Assembly: GCA_021234155.1 (NCBI GenBank)
Contig: JAJEKV010000060.1
Location: 3,890,451 to 3,954,450, forward strand
Direction: 5' to 3'
Length of the DNA stretch: 64,000 nt
Source: Isoetes taiwanensis
Taxonomy: Eukaryota; Streptophyta; Lycopodiopsida; Isoetales; Isoetaceae
The position numbers and the translations under genes are program-made. The notes below the pieces were generated by a model that searched no databases, was not told where the DNA came from, and was given only the letters and a program-made list of their open reading frames with translations. Below are positions 1 through 11,299 of this stretch, in pieces (position 1 is the stretch's first letter; every line of letters starts with the position of its first letter).

Positions 1-91
1 CTTTGCCGATCTGTTTGAGCAGATCATAGTCTTCCAGCAGCTTGGGAAATTTGCTGGAGTACAAAACGTTCAGATCCTTAGCCTTCTCCAT
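1..91 (-). pseudogene. Protein kinase N-terminal fragment, copy 1 (cut by window edge)
   Basis: This matches the start of the kinase at 9701, read on the minus strand from an ATG at 91. It encodes the same leader (MEKAKDLN..., then LEDYDLL) up to the start of the glycine loop, where the window ends. The two copies differ at a few residues. Because the following sequence is shared with 9702-10342, this is one end of a segmental duplication rather than an independent gene. Whether the kinase continues intact beyond the window cannot be seen. Confidence 0.6.
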
Positions 92-712
92 CTCTAAAGC
101 CTTACCCAAATGCACGCACAATGCCAATATATGCAAACTTTAAACCTTTTTAACCCTTTTTTAGGAATCGCATTTTCCATGAAAATGCCATCGCAAAACC
201 CCTGATTTAGGTTGCGCGTTAGGCTTTCAGACATTTTTAGGTTCTATGCAAATTTAGAACATAGATTTTTTTGGCGAAATTGTCAGTTGGCTGCCGCTTA
301 GCCAAACATTCTGCCGCTTAGGATAACTAAGTTCGTGATTTCTCTCTGAATTTCCATCACATATCTGCTCAACTTCTTTGCTTCCAGTAAAAGCATTTGC
401 ATAACCACCATGCAATTGGTAGAGCAAATTGAGCTTGCAAAACTGGTCACCCAGCTTTCCACGAACACGAAAGACAAAATCAGAACGTGACCACAAGTGT
501 GGTAAGTTTATTTTGAATTGGAGCTTATATGCAAGAGTGAACAGTTTGTAACTGCTCGCATAGAACAGTGGTCTCAGTGTCTGGATTTCTTATTCTATGT
601 ATCAAGAACAACAACATAACCCCAGTGGATGTCAAGAAGTTTCTTGCCTGGTATGCATGTGATGGTTCATATGTGGTGATGAGCAATCCTGAATTTGATC
701 TTGTTATCCTGT
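1..712. repeat. Segmental duplication, copy 1 (kinase leader and upstream region)
   Basis: The stretch is near-identical to about 9611-10342, with small indels such as near 300 and 360. It runs from the kinase start through its upstream region to a segment reading GTGGTCTCAGTGTCTGGATT. At about 713 this copy jumps to sequence that lies near 11000 in copy 2, so it has lost roughly 650 bp relative to copy 2. No independent gene is seen between 92 and 735. Confidence 0.75.
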
Positions 713-735
713 CAATAAATCCATTCCAAAATATA

Positions 736-1753
736 CTTTTATGTGTATTTCTAATGGATGTTCTAGTCCTGCAGAATTAGCAGGTGGAAAGCTATTGCAT
801 TCTCATGCTATTTCTAATCTCTTGGCAGCAGACAACCGTTGTAGGGAATGCACTTCTGAACCTCTACGACAAATGTGAATGTTTACATGATGTGAATGTT
901 TTCTCTTGTTCCGTTTTAATATCCTGGAATCTAGCAGTTGCTGCCTACGAGCATTATGGGTGTCCCGAGAAGGCTCTTGAAGTTTTTCAGAATATGTTCA
1001 AACAGCTTATTCTTCCTGACAAGGTATCGTGCTCTTAGTGCATGTAACGATTTTTATACACTGGCAGAAGGTAGATTAGTTCATGCAAGCATAATTGGAA
1101 ATGTATTAAATTTTCTTAGATGTTGCTGTCTACGTGATGTATCATGATGGGACACAATAATAGGAATATATAACCAAAATGGGCAAGGTGATGGTGCTCT
1201 TACTCTCTTCCAAGAGATGGAGGACAGAGATATTGAACCAGATATTGTTACTCTTGTAACCATTTTTTATGTTTGTGCTACTTTGGCAGCTCTAGACAGA
1301 GGTAAACATGTCCACAACATGATCAATGAACAAAACATGGATGCTGTGGTTGCACTTCTGCTTCTAAACATGTATAGCAAGTTTGGATGTGTAGATGATG
1401 CCCGAAGGGTGTTTGATAAAATGGAGGAGCATGGATTGTTTTCCTGGAGTTCCATGATCTCATCATATGCTCAGCATGGAAATGCCAAGCAGGCTTTACA
1501 TCTTTTTCAATTGATGCAGCAAGATGTAAAGCCAGATAAGATAACATTCATTGGGATTCTTTGTGCATGCAGTTATGCTCTTTCGGTCAACGAGGGTCAT
1601 AACTACATTGTTTCAATGAGTAGAGATCATGCTGTGGCGACAGCAGCAGAGCATTATGGTTGCTTAATTGATATGTTTGGACATGCAGGACATCTGGATT
1701 ATGTGGAAGACTTTATCCAGGTAATTCCTTTTCAGGACAATACCATTGTCTAG
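736..1753 (+). pseudogene. PPR protein pseudogene A (PLS type)
   Basis: Translated pieces are clear PLS-class PPR repeats: NALLNLYDKCECLHDV near 850, then after a break LNMYSKFGCVDDARRVFDKM and SWSSMISSYAQHGNAKQALH (about 1365-1500), followed by the PDKITFIGILCACSYA step and a C-terminal EHYGCLIDMFGHAGHL section. Such proteins bind organellar RNA. The gene is broken: frames change near 1040 and a TGA at 1145-1147 falls just before the WDTIIG repeat. The last open stretch begins at 1217 and stops at 1753, short of a full E/DYW domain. Near-identical pieces occur at 3838-4133 and 13318-14012. Confidence 0.8.
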
Positions 1754-3240
1754 ATAATGCTCCATGATGCATGCAGAAATTACAACAATGAGAAATTTTA
1801 GAATTGGATCCATATAACTCTGCTGCATATACAACACTTTTGAACACTTACGCCTAAGATATACCCTTGACAACCTCAGCCTCAATCACAGTGCAATGCT
1901 CTTTGGAGCATTCCAATCATATAGGTTTAAACATGAACTCAGAAAGGACGCAGATTTGCAAGCAAACTAAGATTTAATAGGTTGTAGAAAAATGTAAAAG
2001 CCTGCAACATGCAGAACAGGGAAGGTGAATTTTAACAGGTCAGACATTACAGAGTTTGGATCCTTGCCACTTGCAATACCATAAACCTATATTGCTGGTC
2101 ATCTCATCTCAGAAAGTTACTAGTGGCATTTTAACAGAAAAACCAAGTCACAAATTGCTGAGAGCACAACTAAATTGAACACTTGGCAATATTGAGGCAC
2201 AAATTGCTCAGAGCACAACTTAAATAAAAACTATGCAACATTGGGGTTTGGGAAATGCAGATCGTGCTAAATTCATATGTGTGTAACCCATCTCTAACGA
2301 CACTTTTGCCGTATCATATACAAGATCTATAATAAGGCAGGATATTCCTGTATGCACTTCTCCCATCTTACATGATGAAGTTCAATTATTAGAATTTATG
2401 ATGGAAAGACCATAATGGTTCCGTCCCAGTGTGGTATGAAATAAAATTGTAGAAGCTAACTTCAACTTGCTACTAGAAGACAAGTCGTCTATCTACACCG
2501 TTAAATTTTGTTATCTAAAAATCTTATCTAGGCTTGTTATCTAAAAATCTGATGGAACTAGCAGTAAGGCAGGCTCCAGGCTTGTTATCTAAAAATCTGA
2601 TGGAACTAGCAGTAAGGCAGGCTTGGGGCAGGGGCTGGGGGAGAAAAAGAAGGGTTGTGGACATATGAGGAAGGTAAATGAATGTATTTCAAATTTGTAT
2701 GTTGTGGAATGTGTAGTGAGAAGAAGTGAACCCCATCAAAGAATGCACTAAAAGACTTAGCTGATCACAATTATTGGAATAAGCAAAGATGTTGAATTTC
2801 ACTAAATCTAGCACAGTTGTATGATTCAACCAATCAAAGTCAAAATAGTGTGTAATGGCATGGTTGGTCACATTTGTTGAAGATGATGGAAAGGAGGATG
2901 AAGCATAGAATTGCAAAAAGCATTGTATATGGAGTAGTAGTATTTGCTTGTGCTCGTAAAAACCTTAAGAAGGCAGTATTCAAAATGAACAAGAATGTTC
3001 TTTTGGATAATGAGCAACGTTTGTAGTCTACGTAGATGGATATGTTGTTAGAATGTGAAGGATGTATACACAAGAGTGTTCTTTTGGATAGTGAGCAACA
3101 TTTGTGGTCTATATAGATGGATATGTGAGGGATGTATACAATGTGAAGACGTCAAAAAGTTTGCGTCTCTTCAAATTTGGAAAGTGAAATTGAGTTCTTG
3201 TTGAACTTTTTTGCAGAGCCACTAAAATCTTGTACTTGTA
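1754..3240. repeat. Downstream part of the PPR block, copy 1
   Basis: No gene is seen. Two parts recur elsewhere: 2025-2440 matches 14277-14430 and 31237-31800, and about 2680-3240 matches 12800-13270 and 31950-32440. Inside, 2525-2620 holds a short tandem duplication (CTTGTTATCTAAAAATCTGA repeated). The part from 2990 to 3150 contains two tandem copies of a segment reading GTTCTTTTGGATA, GAGCAAC and GATGGATATG. The sequence may once have coded, but it is full of stops. Confidence 0.6.
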
Positions 3241-3419
3241 AAATAATGAACTATTTTAAATATGAACCTAGCTATTATTTTACCAGTTACAAATGTCACA
3301 CACGAAGTTTTGAGTATTCAACTGAAGATATTTCAATAAACAAACTCGAAACTTCAATTCAAGTTTTTCGCTTCCATCTTATATCTGTACAGAATGAATT
3401 TCTAGTTAAATATTCTTAG

Positions 3420-3836
3420 ATATCACCGCAATCGGGCAATCCCTGTATCTTATCCATTGATCAATCTGCTCGGTTGCTAGATTGATGCTGTTGTATCCAC
3501 CTGGCCCGATAAACTGTTCACCGAGCTACTAGTTAGGGTAGTTTACAAATATTATCTAATATACACCATAAGACCATGGTCGGCTCTTCACCATAAATAT
3601 TCAATGACCAATTTCACCCTAATGGTTCTTTCTGCATGTCATAATTCTCAACACTTTCCCATCATTGAATATTCATAGTTTAATGTCATGACTGTATCAG
3701 AGAACCATTAACTTCTGTTCCTTGAATATTTAGCAGATCTTTCAACATGGTAAACCTGGATTCTCTGAGAGCTTTTGTCAACATGTCAGCTAACTACCTT
3801 TCTGTTGGAATGTATTTTACTGCAATTAATTTTCTG
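3420..3836 (-). mobile_element. Copia 3' end relic (RNase H tail plus LTR)
   Basis: On the minus strand from 3836 the sequence reads KYIPTER, a stop, then LADMLTKALRESRF. This is the typical end of a Ty1/Copia RNase H domain (LADMLTK motif). It ends near 3690, and a purine-rich GATGGGAAAG at about 3655-3664 looks like the polypurine tract. The LTR would then start with TGTTGAGAATTATGAC at 3655 and run toward lower coordinates. Its far end is not resolved. The relic abuts PPR fragment B directly, so the plus-strand reading frame crossing the junction is an artefact. Confidence 0.55.
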
Positions 3837-3837
3837 T

Positions 3838-4133
3838 TGGGATGTGTAGATGATGCCCGAAGGGTGTTTGATAAAATGGAGGAGCATGGATTGTTTTCCT
3901 GGAGTTCCATGATCTCATCATATGCTCAGCATGGAAATGCCAAGCAGGCTTTACATCTTTTTCAATTGATGCAGCAAGATGTAAAGCCAGATAAGATAAC
4001 ATTCATTGGGATTCTTTGTGCATGCAGTTATGCTCTTTCGGTCAATATAACTACATTGTTTCAATGAGTAGAGATCATGCTGTGGCGACAGCAGCAGAGC
4101 ATTATGGTTGCTTAATTGATATGTTTGGACATG
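3838..4133 (+). pseudogene. PPR pseudogene fragment B
   Basis: This is a near-identical copy of 1385-1686 in pseudogene A (CVDDARRVFDKM to HYGCLIDMF). It differs by a short deletion near 4044 where the GHNY region is lost. It starts against the Copia relic and ends at 4133 against kinase sequence on the other strand, so both ends are rearrangement junctions. It cannot encode a working protein. Confidence 0.75.
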
Positions 4134-4267
4134 CATACCAGTCAGTAAGTGCTTCATAAAGAATAATTCCCAGTCCCCAGATATCAATCTCCTTGGAATA
4201 TCTTCCGCCCACAAGCTCTGGTGCCAAATATCTTTGAGTGCCCACAACTTTAGAAAAATACAGAGTA
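4134..4267 (-). pseudogene. Protein kinase C-lobe fragment separated by Copia insertion
   Basis: Read on the minus strand, this gives FSKVVGTQRYLAPELV, then GGRYSKEIDIWGLGIILYEA: the activation-segment end (APE motif) and the DxWxxG helix F of a Ser/Thr kinase. It is the direct continuation of the fragment at 9193-9701. The two halves are separated only by the Copia element and one copy of the 5-bp target duplication. After ALTD the reading frame ends abruptly at the PPR fragment junction, so the rest of the C-lobe is missing. Confidence 0.8.
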
Positions 4268-4272
4268 TCTGG

Positions 4273-4458
4273 TATTAAGAACACAGCGCAACACAAAGGA
4301 ACAGAAAACTTGAGTGCAGAAAGGTAAGGTTTTTTTTTATGATACGAAGACATACATCCAGGTTCCGAGATAATAGGAGCACCGCTCCAGACCTGGCAAT
4401 TCTGGATTATGCCATCTGTCAAGGTATATTTTGTCTACAGACTTATCCATTATCAACA
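4273..4458 (-). repeat. Copia-1 3' LTR
   Basis: It begins TGTTGATAATGGATAAG at 4458 (minus strand) and ends CTTAATA at 4273. It matches 9004-9192 along its length, with indels near the low-coordinate end and in a T-run. TCTGG at 4268-4272 (CCAGA on the minus strand) is the target duplication. Confidence 0.88.
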
Positions 4459-4468
4459 TTCCCCCTCA
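4459..4468 (-). other. Copia-1 polypurine tract
   Basis: GAGGGGGAA lies immediately upstream of the 3' LTR on the minus strand, the place where plus-strand DNA synthesis is primed. Confidence 0.75.
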
Positions 4469-4779
4469 AAATATACCTTCCATCACAATCTTATCAGAGT
4501 TCAAACTAACAGAATCAGTTCATAAGAATTTAAACAAAAGACATCCTTATCTAATTTTTAATTTTTGCAATATGTAAGCTAACTAAAACTCAAAGAACTT
4601 CAGCCAATAGACTGGAGACACTCTCCAATCCAATCTGGATGTCTTCGAAACTGCAACACGTCTTCAGCATTCATCCGGCTCCCACCCAAACTCACTACTC
4701 AAGATCGTTTATTGCATTCCTTCAACATTCCTTACAAAAACTTCAAACCTGCAACATCCCAAGACCTGCAATGCACTTC

Positions 4780-6773
4780 ACAAACTGTTTTCTTCCCAAT
4801 GCTTTGGTGAACACATCTGCAATCATTTTGTCAGTTCGCAAATGTTGAATGACAATATACCCTTCAATTACCTTCTCTCCGGTGAAATGGAATTGAACCT
4901 CAATATGCTTCAGCCTTAGTGAAGTTTGTAGGATTCTTCACAAGAGAAATGGCAAACAGAATTATCATTGCGGATCACGGTGTAGCCGTTGTTGTGGCAC
5001 ATATATTTCAGCAAGCAGTACCGTCGTAACCAAATACATTCCTTAGCAAAGACAACACAGGGCCATATACTCCGATTCACATGTGGAAGTCAGCAGTGGA
5101 CTTCTGCTTTCTAACGCACCAATCTATCACTCCCCTTGCGTGAGAAAACAATAACCAGTTCTAGACTTTCTATCCGAGGTATCTCCCCATAGTTCATGCA
5201 AGAAAGCCTTGAAGCACAAGGGGATCGAAACTTTATGATAGTAACAGATGCCCATATTGGGAGTGCTTGGGAGAGCCACCGGTGTTGAGCGAAGAGGATT
5301 ATCCAAATATTGGCTCAATGTGATGGTGGCCTCGGGCAATATCGTGGCGAGTACAAACCATGTAGTGCATCAGCTTGCCAACAAGGCTTTCAAAAAGACA
5401 AGCCACCTAAATCTGCAGTAGAATGAGGAGCAAATGACAATGGCAAAGAATAGGTGGCGGAGTGACAACTCCTTTGCTATGTTCCATATGACAGGCATGC
5501 AAAGAAATTAGAAATAGACTTCCCTTGATGGATTTTGATGGATTTGGTTTGGGGATCTCTCGATCACCAATCCCAAGGAAGTAATGTAAAGGGCCCAAAT
5601 CATCATTCTAAACCTTTGGGTCAAAGCCGCTTTTAGTTTCTCGATCATAGTAGAACTATTGCTTGCAAGAATAAGATCGCCCACATACAACACAATAAAA
5701 ATAAGAGAATCAGGTACCTCTTATCAGAAATGTTCCAAATACCGACTCGGTAAAGCCCCTGCCAAGCGTGAAGAATTTGTGGATTCGGTATGGTACCATC
5801 ATGCAGGACCGCCGCAATCCGCATGAGCTTTCTTGAGTTTGTAGACATGATCCTCTTTCCCGGGAACAATGAAGCCAAGGGCTTGTTTAAGATACACTTC
5901 CTCATCTAATTTCCCATGAAGAAACGCTGTTTTAACATCCATTTGTTGGAGGTCTAGATCAAGTGCAGCCGCTACTGCCAACACCGTTCTACGTAACTTA
6001 AAAGCCTTACATGTGCAAAAAGTTTCATTATAATCGATCCCTTTTGTCTGTGAGCATCCCAAAGCAACCAAGCGAGCTTTATACTTGCTGACTTCATTCC
6101 TTTCATTATATTTAACCTTATATATCCACTTTGAATTCACAGCTCGTTTTCCTTCGGGCAACTCAGTCAACACCCACGTATCATTGTCTAGCAAGGCTTG
6201 GTACTCTTCCTGCATGGCTGCCATCCAGTCATCTTTGTGGCAACTATTCATCGCCATACCATACCCTTTGGGTTCATCAGGCAAAATGTTACTATTGAAA
6301 GCAATGTACCCAGAGGTCCGGCCACGCTTAGAGTTTATGTACTCCTGCATACGAGCAGTCATATGCCGAGTTCTTGCAGACCGCCTCAACCCATCCCGGG
6401 CTGCATGAGTACAGGAGGTCAAGTCATCTGACTCTCCATCACCATCACTATCTTCGGGCTCAGAGGGGACATCAAGGTCCTCACTCTCGGGATCTGAAAG
6501 CTCATCTATTTGTGCTTGCTCATGATCAGAATCGGATTCACTATCAGAGCTGTGACTCATATCATAGAATGTGGTTCCCATGCCTTTGCCAAAATCAAAA
6601 CTAGTTTCATCAAAACGCACACTTCTTCTTATGATAATTTTCTTTGTAGAAGGAACATACAATCGATATCCCTTTATCTCCTCTGAATATCCTACGAACA
6701 TGCAAGGTACAGCCTTATTAGAAAGCTTATCACGCTTGGCATGGGCAAAAGCATTACAACCAAACACTTTCAT
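4780..6773 (-). pseudogene. Copia-1 reverse transcriptase and RNase H
   Basis: From 6773 the frame reads MKVFGCNAFAHAKRDKL, an acidic spacer, then the RVT_2 domain (VNSKWIYKVKYN, ARLVALG, QQMDVKTAFLHG). The catalytic YVDD box near 5690 reads YVGDL, so one of the two metal-binding aspartates is glycine. RNase H traces are GDTSDRKSRTGYCFLTQG near 5150 and an ADVFTKALG end near 4800. Several frameshifts separate the pieces. The enzyme is dead. Confidence 0.8.
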
Positions 6774-6833
6774 ATCTGCAATCTCAGGCTTTCTCCCACT
6801 CCACAGTTCCTCTGAACAATATTTGATGTGGCT

Positions 6834-8079
6834 TTAGTAGGCGAAATATTCAACAAACGTGCAAGCAGTAATGCGGCTTCCCCAAAAGGAAGGGTCAATG
6901 TTATTCCCAAACAGCATAGCTCTGGCACATTCCAGAACAGTCCGGTTTTTCCTCTCAACGACCCCATTCTGCTGATGCTCATGTGCCACTGATTTCTCAT
7001 GCTTAATCCCAGACTCTCTGCACAAAGCCTCAAACTTCTTGTTTACTTAATTCTCCCCTTGATCCGTTTCGATTTTTTAAGTTTCAAATCGCTTGATTTT
7101 CCACAAATGTTTTCCACCTTGCAAAATATCCATATACTTCGGACTTGTGTTTCAGAAAATACACCCACAGTTTCCTGCTAAAATCGTCAATTATCAAAAG
7201 AAAGTACCTGTGTCCTCCGATTGATGCCATTTTAGCTTTTCCCCACACATCCATATGAACAATTTCGAGGCGTTTTTCTGCTCTATGCGCTTTGCCTTTA
7301 GGAAACCGTTTCCTGTGCATTTTTCCCAGCATACACCCTTCACACAATTTACCTGGGGGCTCAATCTTGGGCAATCCACTGACCAGCTTATGCTTATACA
7401 TCTCTTTCATCAACAGGAAGTTCGGGTGTCCCAACCTCTCGTGCCACAGCTGACTCTTTTCTAGTGTGCAGGCACTTAATGCTACCTTCTGGGACCAGCT
7501 CAATCTATACAAGTCCCCATCTCGGTCTCCAACAGCAAGGACATTGCCGGTTCTGTCCTTTATCAAACATTTTCCATATCCGAAATTCACCAACAATCTG
7601 GCATCATCCAACTTAGATATGGACAGCAGGTTTGCTTCCAATTCCGGTACATGCAGGGTCCTATTGAGTTGAATTTTTCCACATGGCATGTCAAGTCTAA
7701 CAATTCCAACACCCGCTACGCCCAAAGTTCCTTTGCCAATCTTCACTCTGCTCTGCTCAACAGCATGATAATCAACAAACAGTTCACGCTTAGGAGTCAT
7801 GTGGTCCGTAGCTCCAGAATCTAAATACCAAATTCCATGGGGTGTTTGGGCCAGAAAGCAACCTGCCTCTTGTCCAATCACTACAGCATTACAGCAACTT
7901 TGAAACCATGCAATAACAATGCACACATGTTTCACAATTCCATGCTTCAGGACACCAAACAGAGTTCCAAAGAGACTGATTACCACAGTAAAAAATGTTT
8001 TAAACCAAGTACCTTTGTTCTTTACTTTCTCATGACACGAACTTTCTCTGACGCACACAAATGCTTTACCGGTAGACAC
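6834..8079 (-). pseudogene. Copia-1 protease and integrase
   Basis: The open frame 8079-7084 holds the aspartic protease motif WYLDSGATDHMT, the GAG-pre-integrase zinc region (LWHERLGHPN ... CEGCMLGK) and the integrase core start (HMDVWG, then LLIIDDFSRKLWVYFLK). A second frame at 7025-6834 gives the integrase motif HQQNGVVERKNRT, containing the third catalytic acid. The frame break lies near 7080-7030. Confidence 0.8.
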
Positions 8080-8191
8080 AAACGAATCACTACTATCGAG
8101 GGTGTTCTCGGACTTCTAAGAAGAATCGAGAGATCATTCTTCAAACTTTTGATGCTTTATGGGCTTTTGGTCCCCGCTTTCTCGCAATTCA

Positions 8192-8945
8192 TCATCCCTT
8201 TTTTTGTTCAAATTCTCTCTTTCTTTCTCTGTCGTGCTCGGGGCGGTCTTTAGCCGATGGCCTATCTTGTTGCAATTGAAACATTTTTCTCATTTCCTCC
8301 TTACCACCAATCAAGGCCCGAACTTCTCTTGACGATGATTTCTTTGATCCCCTTTGGTTTTCTCTTCCAACAAAAGTCACGACAAGCCCATTCTAATTCA
8401 ACAGTCTTCATCGACCCAATAATGTTCTTGACATTATTGTATGAACTGGCAAGCCAAGGAGCAAAGCTCCTACAACCAAATCATTATCAATGCCTTTATC
8501 CATACCTTGCGGTTAACCATTTGTTTAGAGGCTTGCCGAATTATCCCGATATATTCCTCCATACTCATGCCTTCTCTGAGCTTGGTATTGAACACTACTG
8601 CATACAAATTTGCTTGATTGGAAAAATGTTTTCGTTTATATGCTCTCTGAAGTTCATCCCATGCAATCTTGGCTGATGGAGCTTCTGCAATCTGTGGCAT
8701 CAAAGTATCGTCCAGATACCTGAGAATTCTGCTCTTTGCAAATTCAATCCTTCTCAGATCCATTTGGCAACAGCTTGTCTTTCAGATTCATTTGTCTTTG
8801 AATCCCCTTCACTCCCTTTCTCAACTGCCAACGGTTTAGGTTCGTCACCATTCACGATGCCCCATAGCCCTTTCTCACAAAGCTTGGTTTGGACTCTCAA
8901 GAACCAGTAGTAGGCATTCGCATGGTTCAACGTCTCAATCTTCAT
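8192..8945 (-). pseudogene. Copia-1 gag
   Basis: The gag begins at or before 8945 (MKIETLNHANAYYWFLRVQTK). It continues in a second frame at 8763-8470 (IRRIEFAKSRILRYLDDTLM reading to GIIRQASKQM), the capsid-like UBN2 type of Copia gag. At 8260-8300 an alternative frame reads CFNCNKIGHRLKTAP, a CCHC zinc knuckle whose last cysteine appears lost. At least two frame changes make it non-functional. Confidence 0.7.
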
Positions 8946-8990
8946 GGCACTTCTCTTACACTCCTCTTTAGATCGGTCCTCGTGCTCGTT

Positions 8991-9003
8991 GCTCTCGATA
9001 CCA
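8991..9003 (-). other. Copia-1 primer binding site
   Basis: TGGTATCGAGAGC follows the 5' LTR immediately. It matches the usual plant TGGTATCAGAGC complement of the initiator methionine tRNA 3' end, with one inserted base. Confidence 0.75.
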
Positions 9004-9192
9004 TATTAAGAACACAAATAACAACACAAAGGAAACGTAAAACTTGAGTGCGTAAAGGTAAGGTTTTTTTGATGATAATGAAGACATACATCCGTGTTCC
9101 GAGATAATAGGAGCACCGCTCCAGACCTGGCAATTCTGGATTATGCCATCTGTCAAGGTATATTTTGTCTACAGACTTATCCATTATCAACA
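9004..9192 (-). repeat. Copia-1 5' LTR
   Basis: This is the upstream LTR on the minus strand, starting TGTTGATAATGG at 9192 and ending CTTAATA at 9004, directly followed by the primer binding site. It should carry the element's promoter, but no strong TATA box stands out. Confidence 0.88.
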
Positions 9193-9197
9193 TCTGG
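9193..9197. other. Target-site duplication of Copia-1 (second copy at 4268-4272)
   Basis: TCTGG flanks the element on both sides (9193-9197 and 4268-4272). Removing the element and one copy brings the kinase frame into register, which confirms both boundaries. Confidence 0.85.
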
Positions 9198-9701
9198 AGC
9201 ACCGAAACAAGCAGAAATCCCAAAATCCGACACTTTTACATCGTAGGGTTTTCCGCCCAAGCTTATCAGAATATTTGCCGGCTTTAGATCACGATGGACA
9301 ACCCCATTTGCGTGTAAATTCTGTAGAGTCTTCGCCAGATTTTGAATAAGAAGAGCGCATTCTGCCTCTGAGAGATTGCCCTTTTCCCCTATTCTGTCTG
9401 CCAGGCTGCATTCACAGAGCTCCATAATAAAATGCCAGGAATCGTTGTCGCTGATCACCTCTTCTAGATGCACGACGCCAGGGCAGCTGGCTAATTTGTG
9501 CATGATTTCCATCTCTGTTCTAACATGATCTGTGTTCTTGGACGTGGTTTTGCAAGCAAATTCCTTTCCGTCCTCCACTTTTTTGCATTTGAAAACAATA
9601 GCTTGCCCACCTTCTCCGATCTGTCTGAGCAGATCATAGTCTTCCAGCAGCTTGGGAAATTTGCTGGAGTACAAAATGTTCAGATCCTTTGCCTTCTCCA
9701 T
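9193..9701 (-). pseudogene. Ser/Thr protein kinase N-lobe, interrupted by Copia-1
   Basis: The start is the ATG at 9701 (MEKAKDLNILYSSKF); the codon at 9725 is GTG and is not used. Over 169 codons it shows a glycine loop (GEGGQAIVF), the ATP-binding lysine in FACK, the catalytic loop HRDLKPANILI and the DFG box (VSDFGISACFG). The overall pattern resembles plant CAMK/CDPK-like kinases. The frame ends where Copia-1 inserted at 9193, and the continuation (APE motif, helix F) is at 4267-4134. Even without the insertion the C-lobe would be cut off by a PPR junction. No intron is seen in the part present. Confidence 0.85.
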
Positions 9702-10342
9702 CTCTAAACCCTTACCCAAATGCACGCACTATATGCCAATATATGCAAACTTTAACCTTTTTACCCTTTAGGCTAACCTTTTTAACCCTTTTTTAGGAAT
9801 CGCATTTTCCATGAAAATGCCATCGCAAAACCCCTGATTTAGGTTGCGCGTTAGGCTTTCAGATATTTTTAGGTTATGCAAATCTAGAACATAGATTTTT
9901 TGGCGAAATTGTCAGTTGGCTGCCGCTTAGCATAACTAAGTTCGTGATTTCTCTCTGAATTTCTGCTTCCATCGAATATCTGCTCAACTTCCTTGCTTCC
10001 AGTAAAAGCGTTTGCATAACCACTATGCAATTGGTAGAGCAAATTGAGCTTGCAAAAATGGTCACCCAGCTTTCCACGAACAGGAAAGACAATCGGAACG
10101 TGACCACAAGTGTGGTAAGTTTATTTTGAATTGGAGCTTACATACAAGAGTGAACAGTTTGTAACTGCTCGCATAGAACAGTGGTCTCAGTGTCTGGATT
10201 TCTTATTCTATGTATCAAGAACAACAGCATAACCCCAGTGGATGTCAAGAAGCTTCTTGCCTGGTATGCATGTAATGGTTCATATGTGGAGATGAGCATT
10301 CCTGAATTTGATCTTGTTATCCTGTCAATAAATCCATTCCAC
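9611..10342. repeat. Segmental duplication, copy 2
   Basis: This is the partner of 1-712. It covers the kinase leader, about 470 bp upstream of the kinase start, and a shared segment around 10180-10340. Beyond 10342 it continues into PPR sequence absent from copy 1. A small local duplication (AACCTTTTTA) is present near 9755-9785 in this copy only. Confidence 0.75.
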
Positions 10343-10449
10343 TTACTATCTTTTGTTATACATTCTCCTGCCTATCCTGACTATTTTCATCTGAATCTGA
10401 AAATGGACTCTTCCTAGCTGAGTACAATTTCTGTTTCCAGTCTTGAACA

Positions 10450-11240
10450 AGAGTACGGGAGACACAATTATGCTTACTTTGATGCACAGAGGCTTTCTCA
10501 GAGGGTAAGCGTATGCATGCACATTTTATAAATAGTGGATTGAAGCCTCATGTAAATATTGGAAATGCCCTTCTTAAGTTGTATGACAACTATGGTAGTT
10601 TGGTGGAAGCTCAAAAAGTCTTTGATCAGATGAAAGAGAAGGATGTGGTGCCTTTGGACTGCAATGAGCAAACTATGGGTGTAAGAAGCAAAGTATCCGC
10701 TGCTTCAAAGAAATGCAAGCCACAGGAGTGAAGCCAAACCAGATTACATTCGTCACAGTTTTAGATATACTAGCATTAGAAGAGGGTAAACTTAGTTATG
10801 CTTTCATTCTTAAAAGAAGACTGGAACATGTATGGAAATACGGGGATGGTGAATGATGCTCATATTTTATTTGAGAGAATTAAAGAATGTGACATTATTG
10901 CATGGAATTCTATGATTGCAGCATTTGGGAATTGTGGACATGCCAAGAGTGCTTTGCAGTTTTTTAATCAAATGCAAATGGAAGATTAAATGAAACCAGA
11001 TAAATATACTTTTATGTGTATTTCTAATGGATGTTCCAGTCCTGCAGAATTAGCAGGTGGAAAGCTATTGCATTCTCATGCTATTTCTAATCTTTTGGCA
11101 GCAGACACCTTTGTAGGGAATGCACTTCTGAACCTCTACGACAAATGTGAATGTTTACATGATGTGATTTTGGTGTTTGATAATATGCTTCACGAAGATG
11201 TAATATCCTGGAATCTAGCAGACCTAGCAGCACAAGGTAA
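10450..11240 (+). pseudogene. PPR pseudogene C
   Basis: PPR repeats are readable in pieces. HAHFINSGLKPHVNIGNALL and KLYDNYGSLVEAQKVFDQMK lie near 10513-10650, NDAHILFERIKECDIIAWNS near 10850, KPDKYTFMCISNGCSSPAEL near 10995 and NALLNLYDKCECLHDV near 11115. Frame changes near 10665 and a TAA at 10987-10989 break it. At about 11220 it runs into unrelated AT-rich sequence that also flanks pseudogene G at 26630. Confidence 0.8.
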
Positions 11241-11299
11241 AAAAGGAAAGGAGTCAAACATGCCCAATATAATAGAGCAATGCAATCAATAAAGATTTT

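Larger units (their letters stand above)
4273..9192 (-). mobile_element. Complete but decayed Ty1/Copia LTR retrotransposon (Copia-1)
   Basis: Both LTRs (about 186 and 189 bp), a tRNA-iMet-type primer binding site, a polypurine tract and a 5-bp target duplication are visible, so the full 4,920-bp element can be bounded. Domain order on the minus strand is gag, zinc knuckle, protease, integrase, reverse transcriptase, RNase H, the Copia order. Reading frames are broken many times and the two LTRs differ at roughly a dozen sites by eye, so it is an old insertion. It landed in a kinase reading frame. Confidence 0.9.

Noticed and set aside
3747-4067. Plus-strand frame joining an odd leader to PPR sequence
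   Set aside because: The leader is antisense to a Copia RNase H tail; the frame crosses a rearrangement junction by chance.
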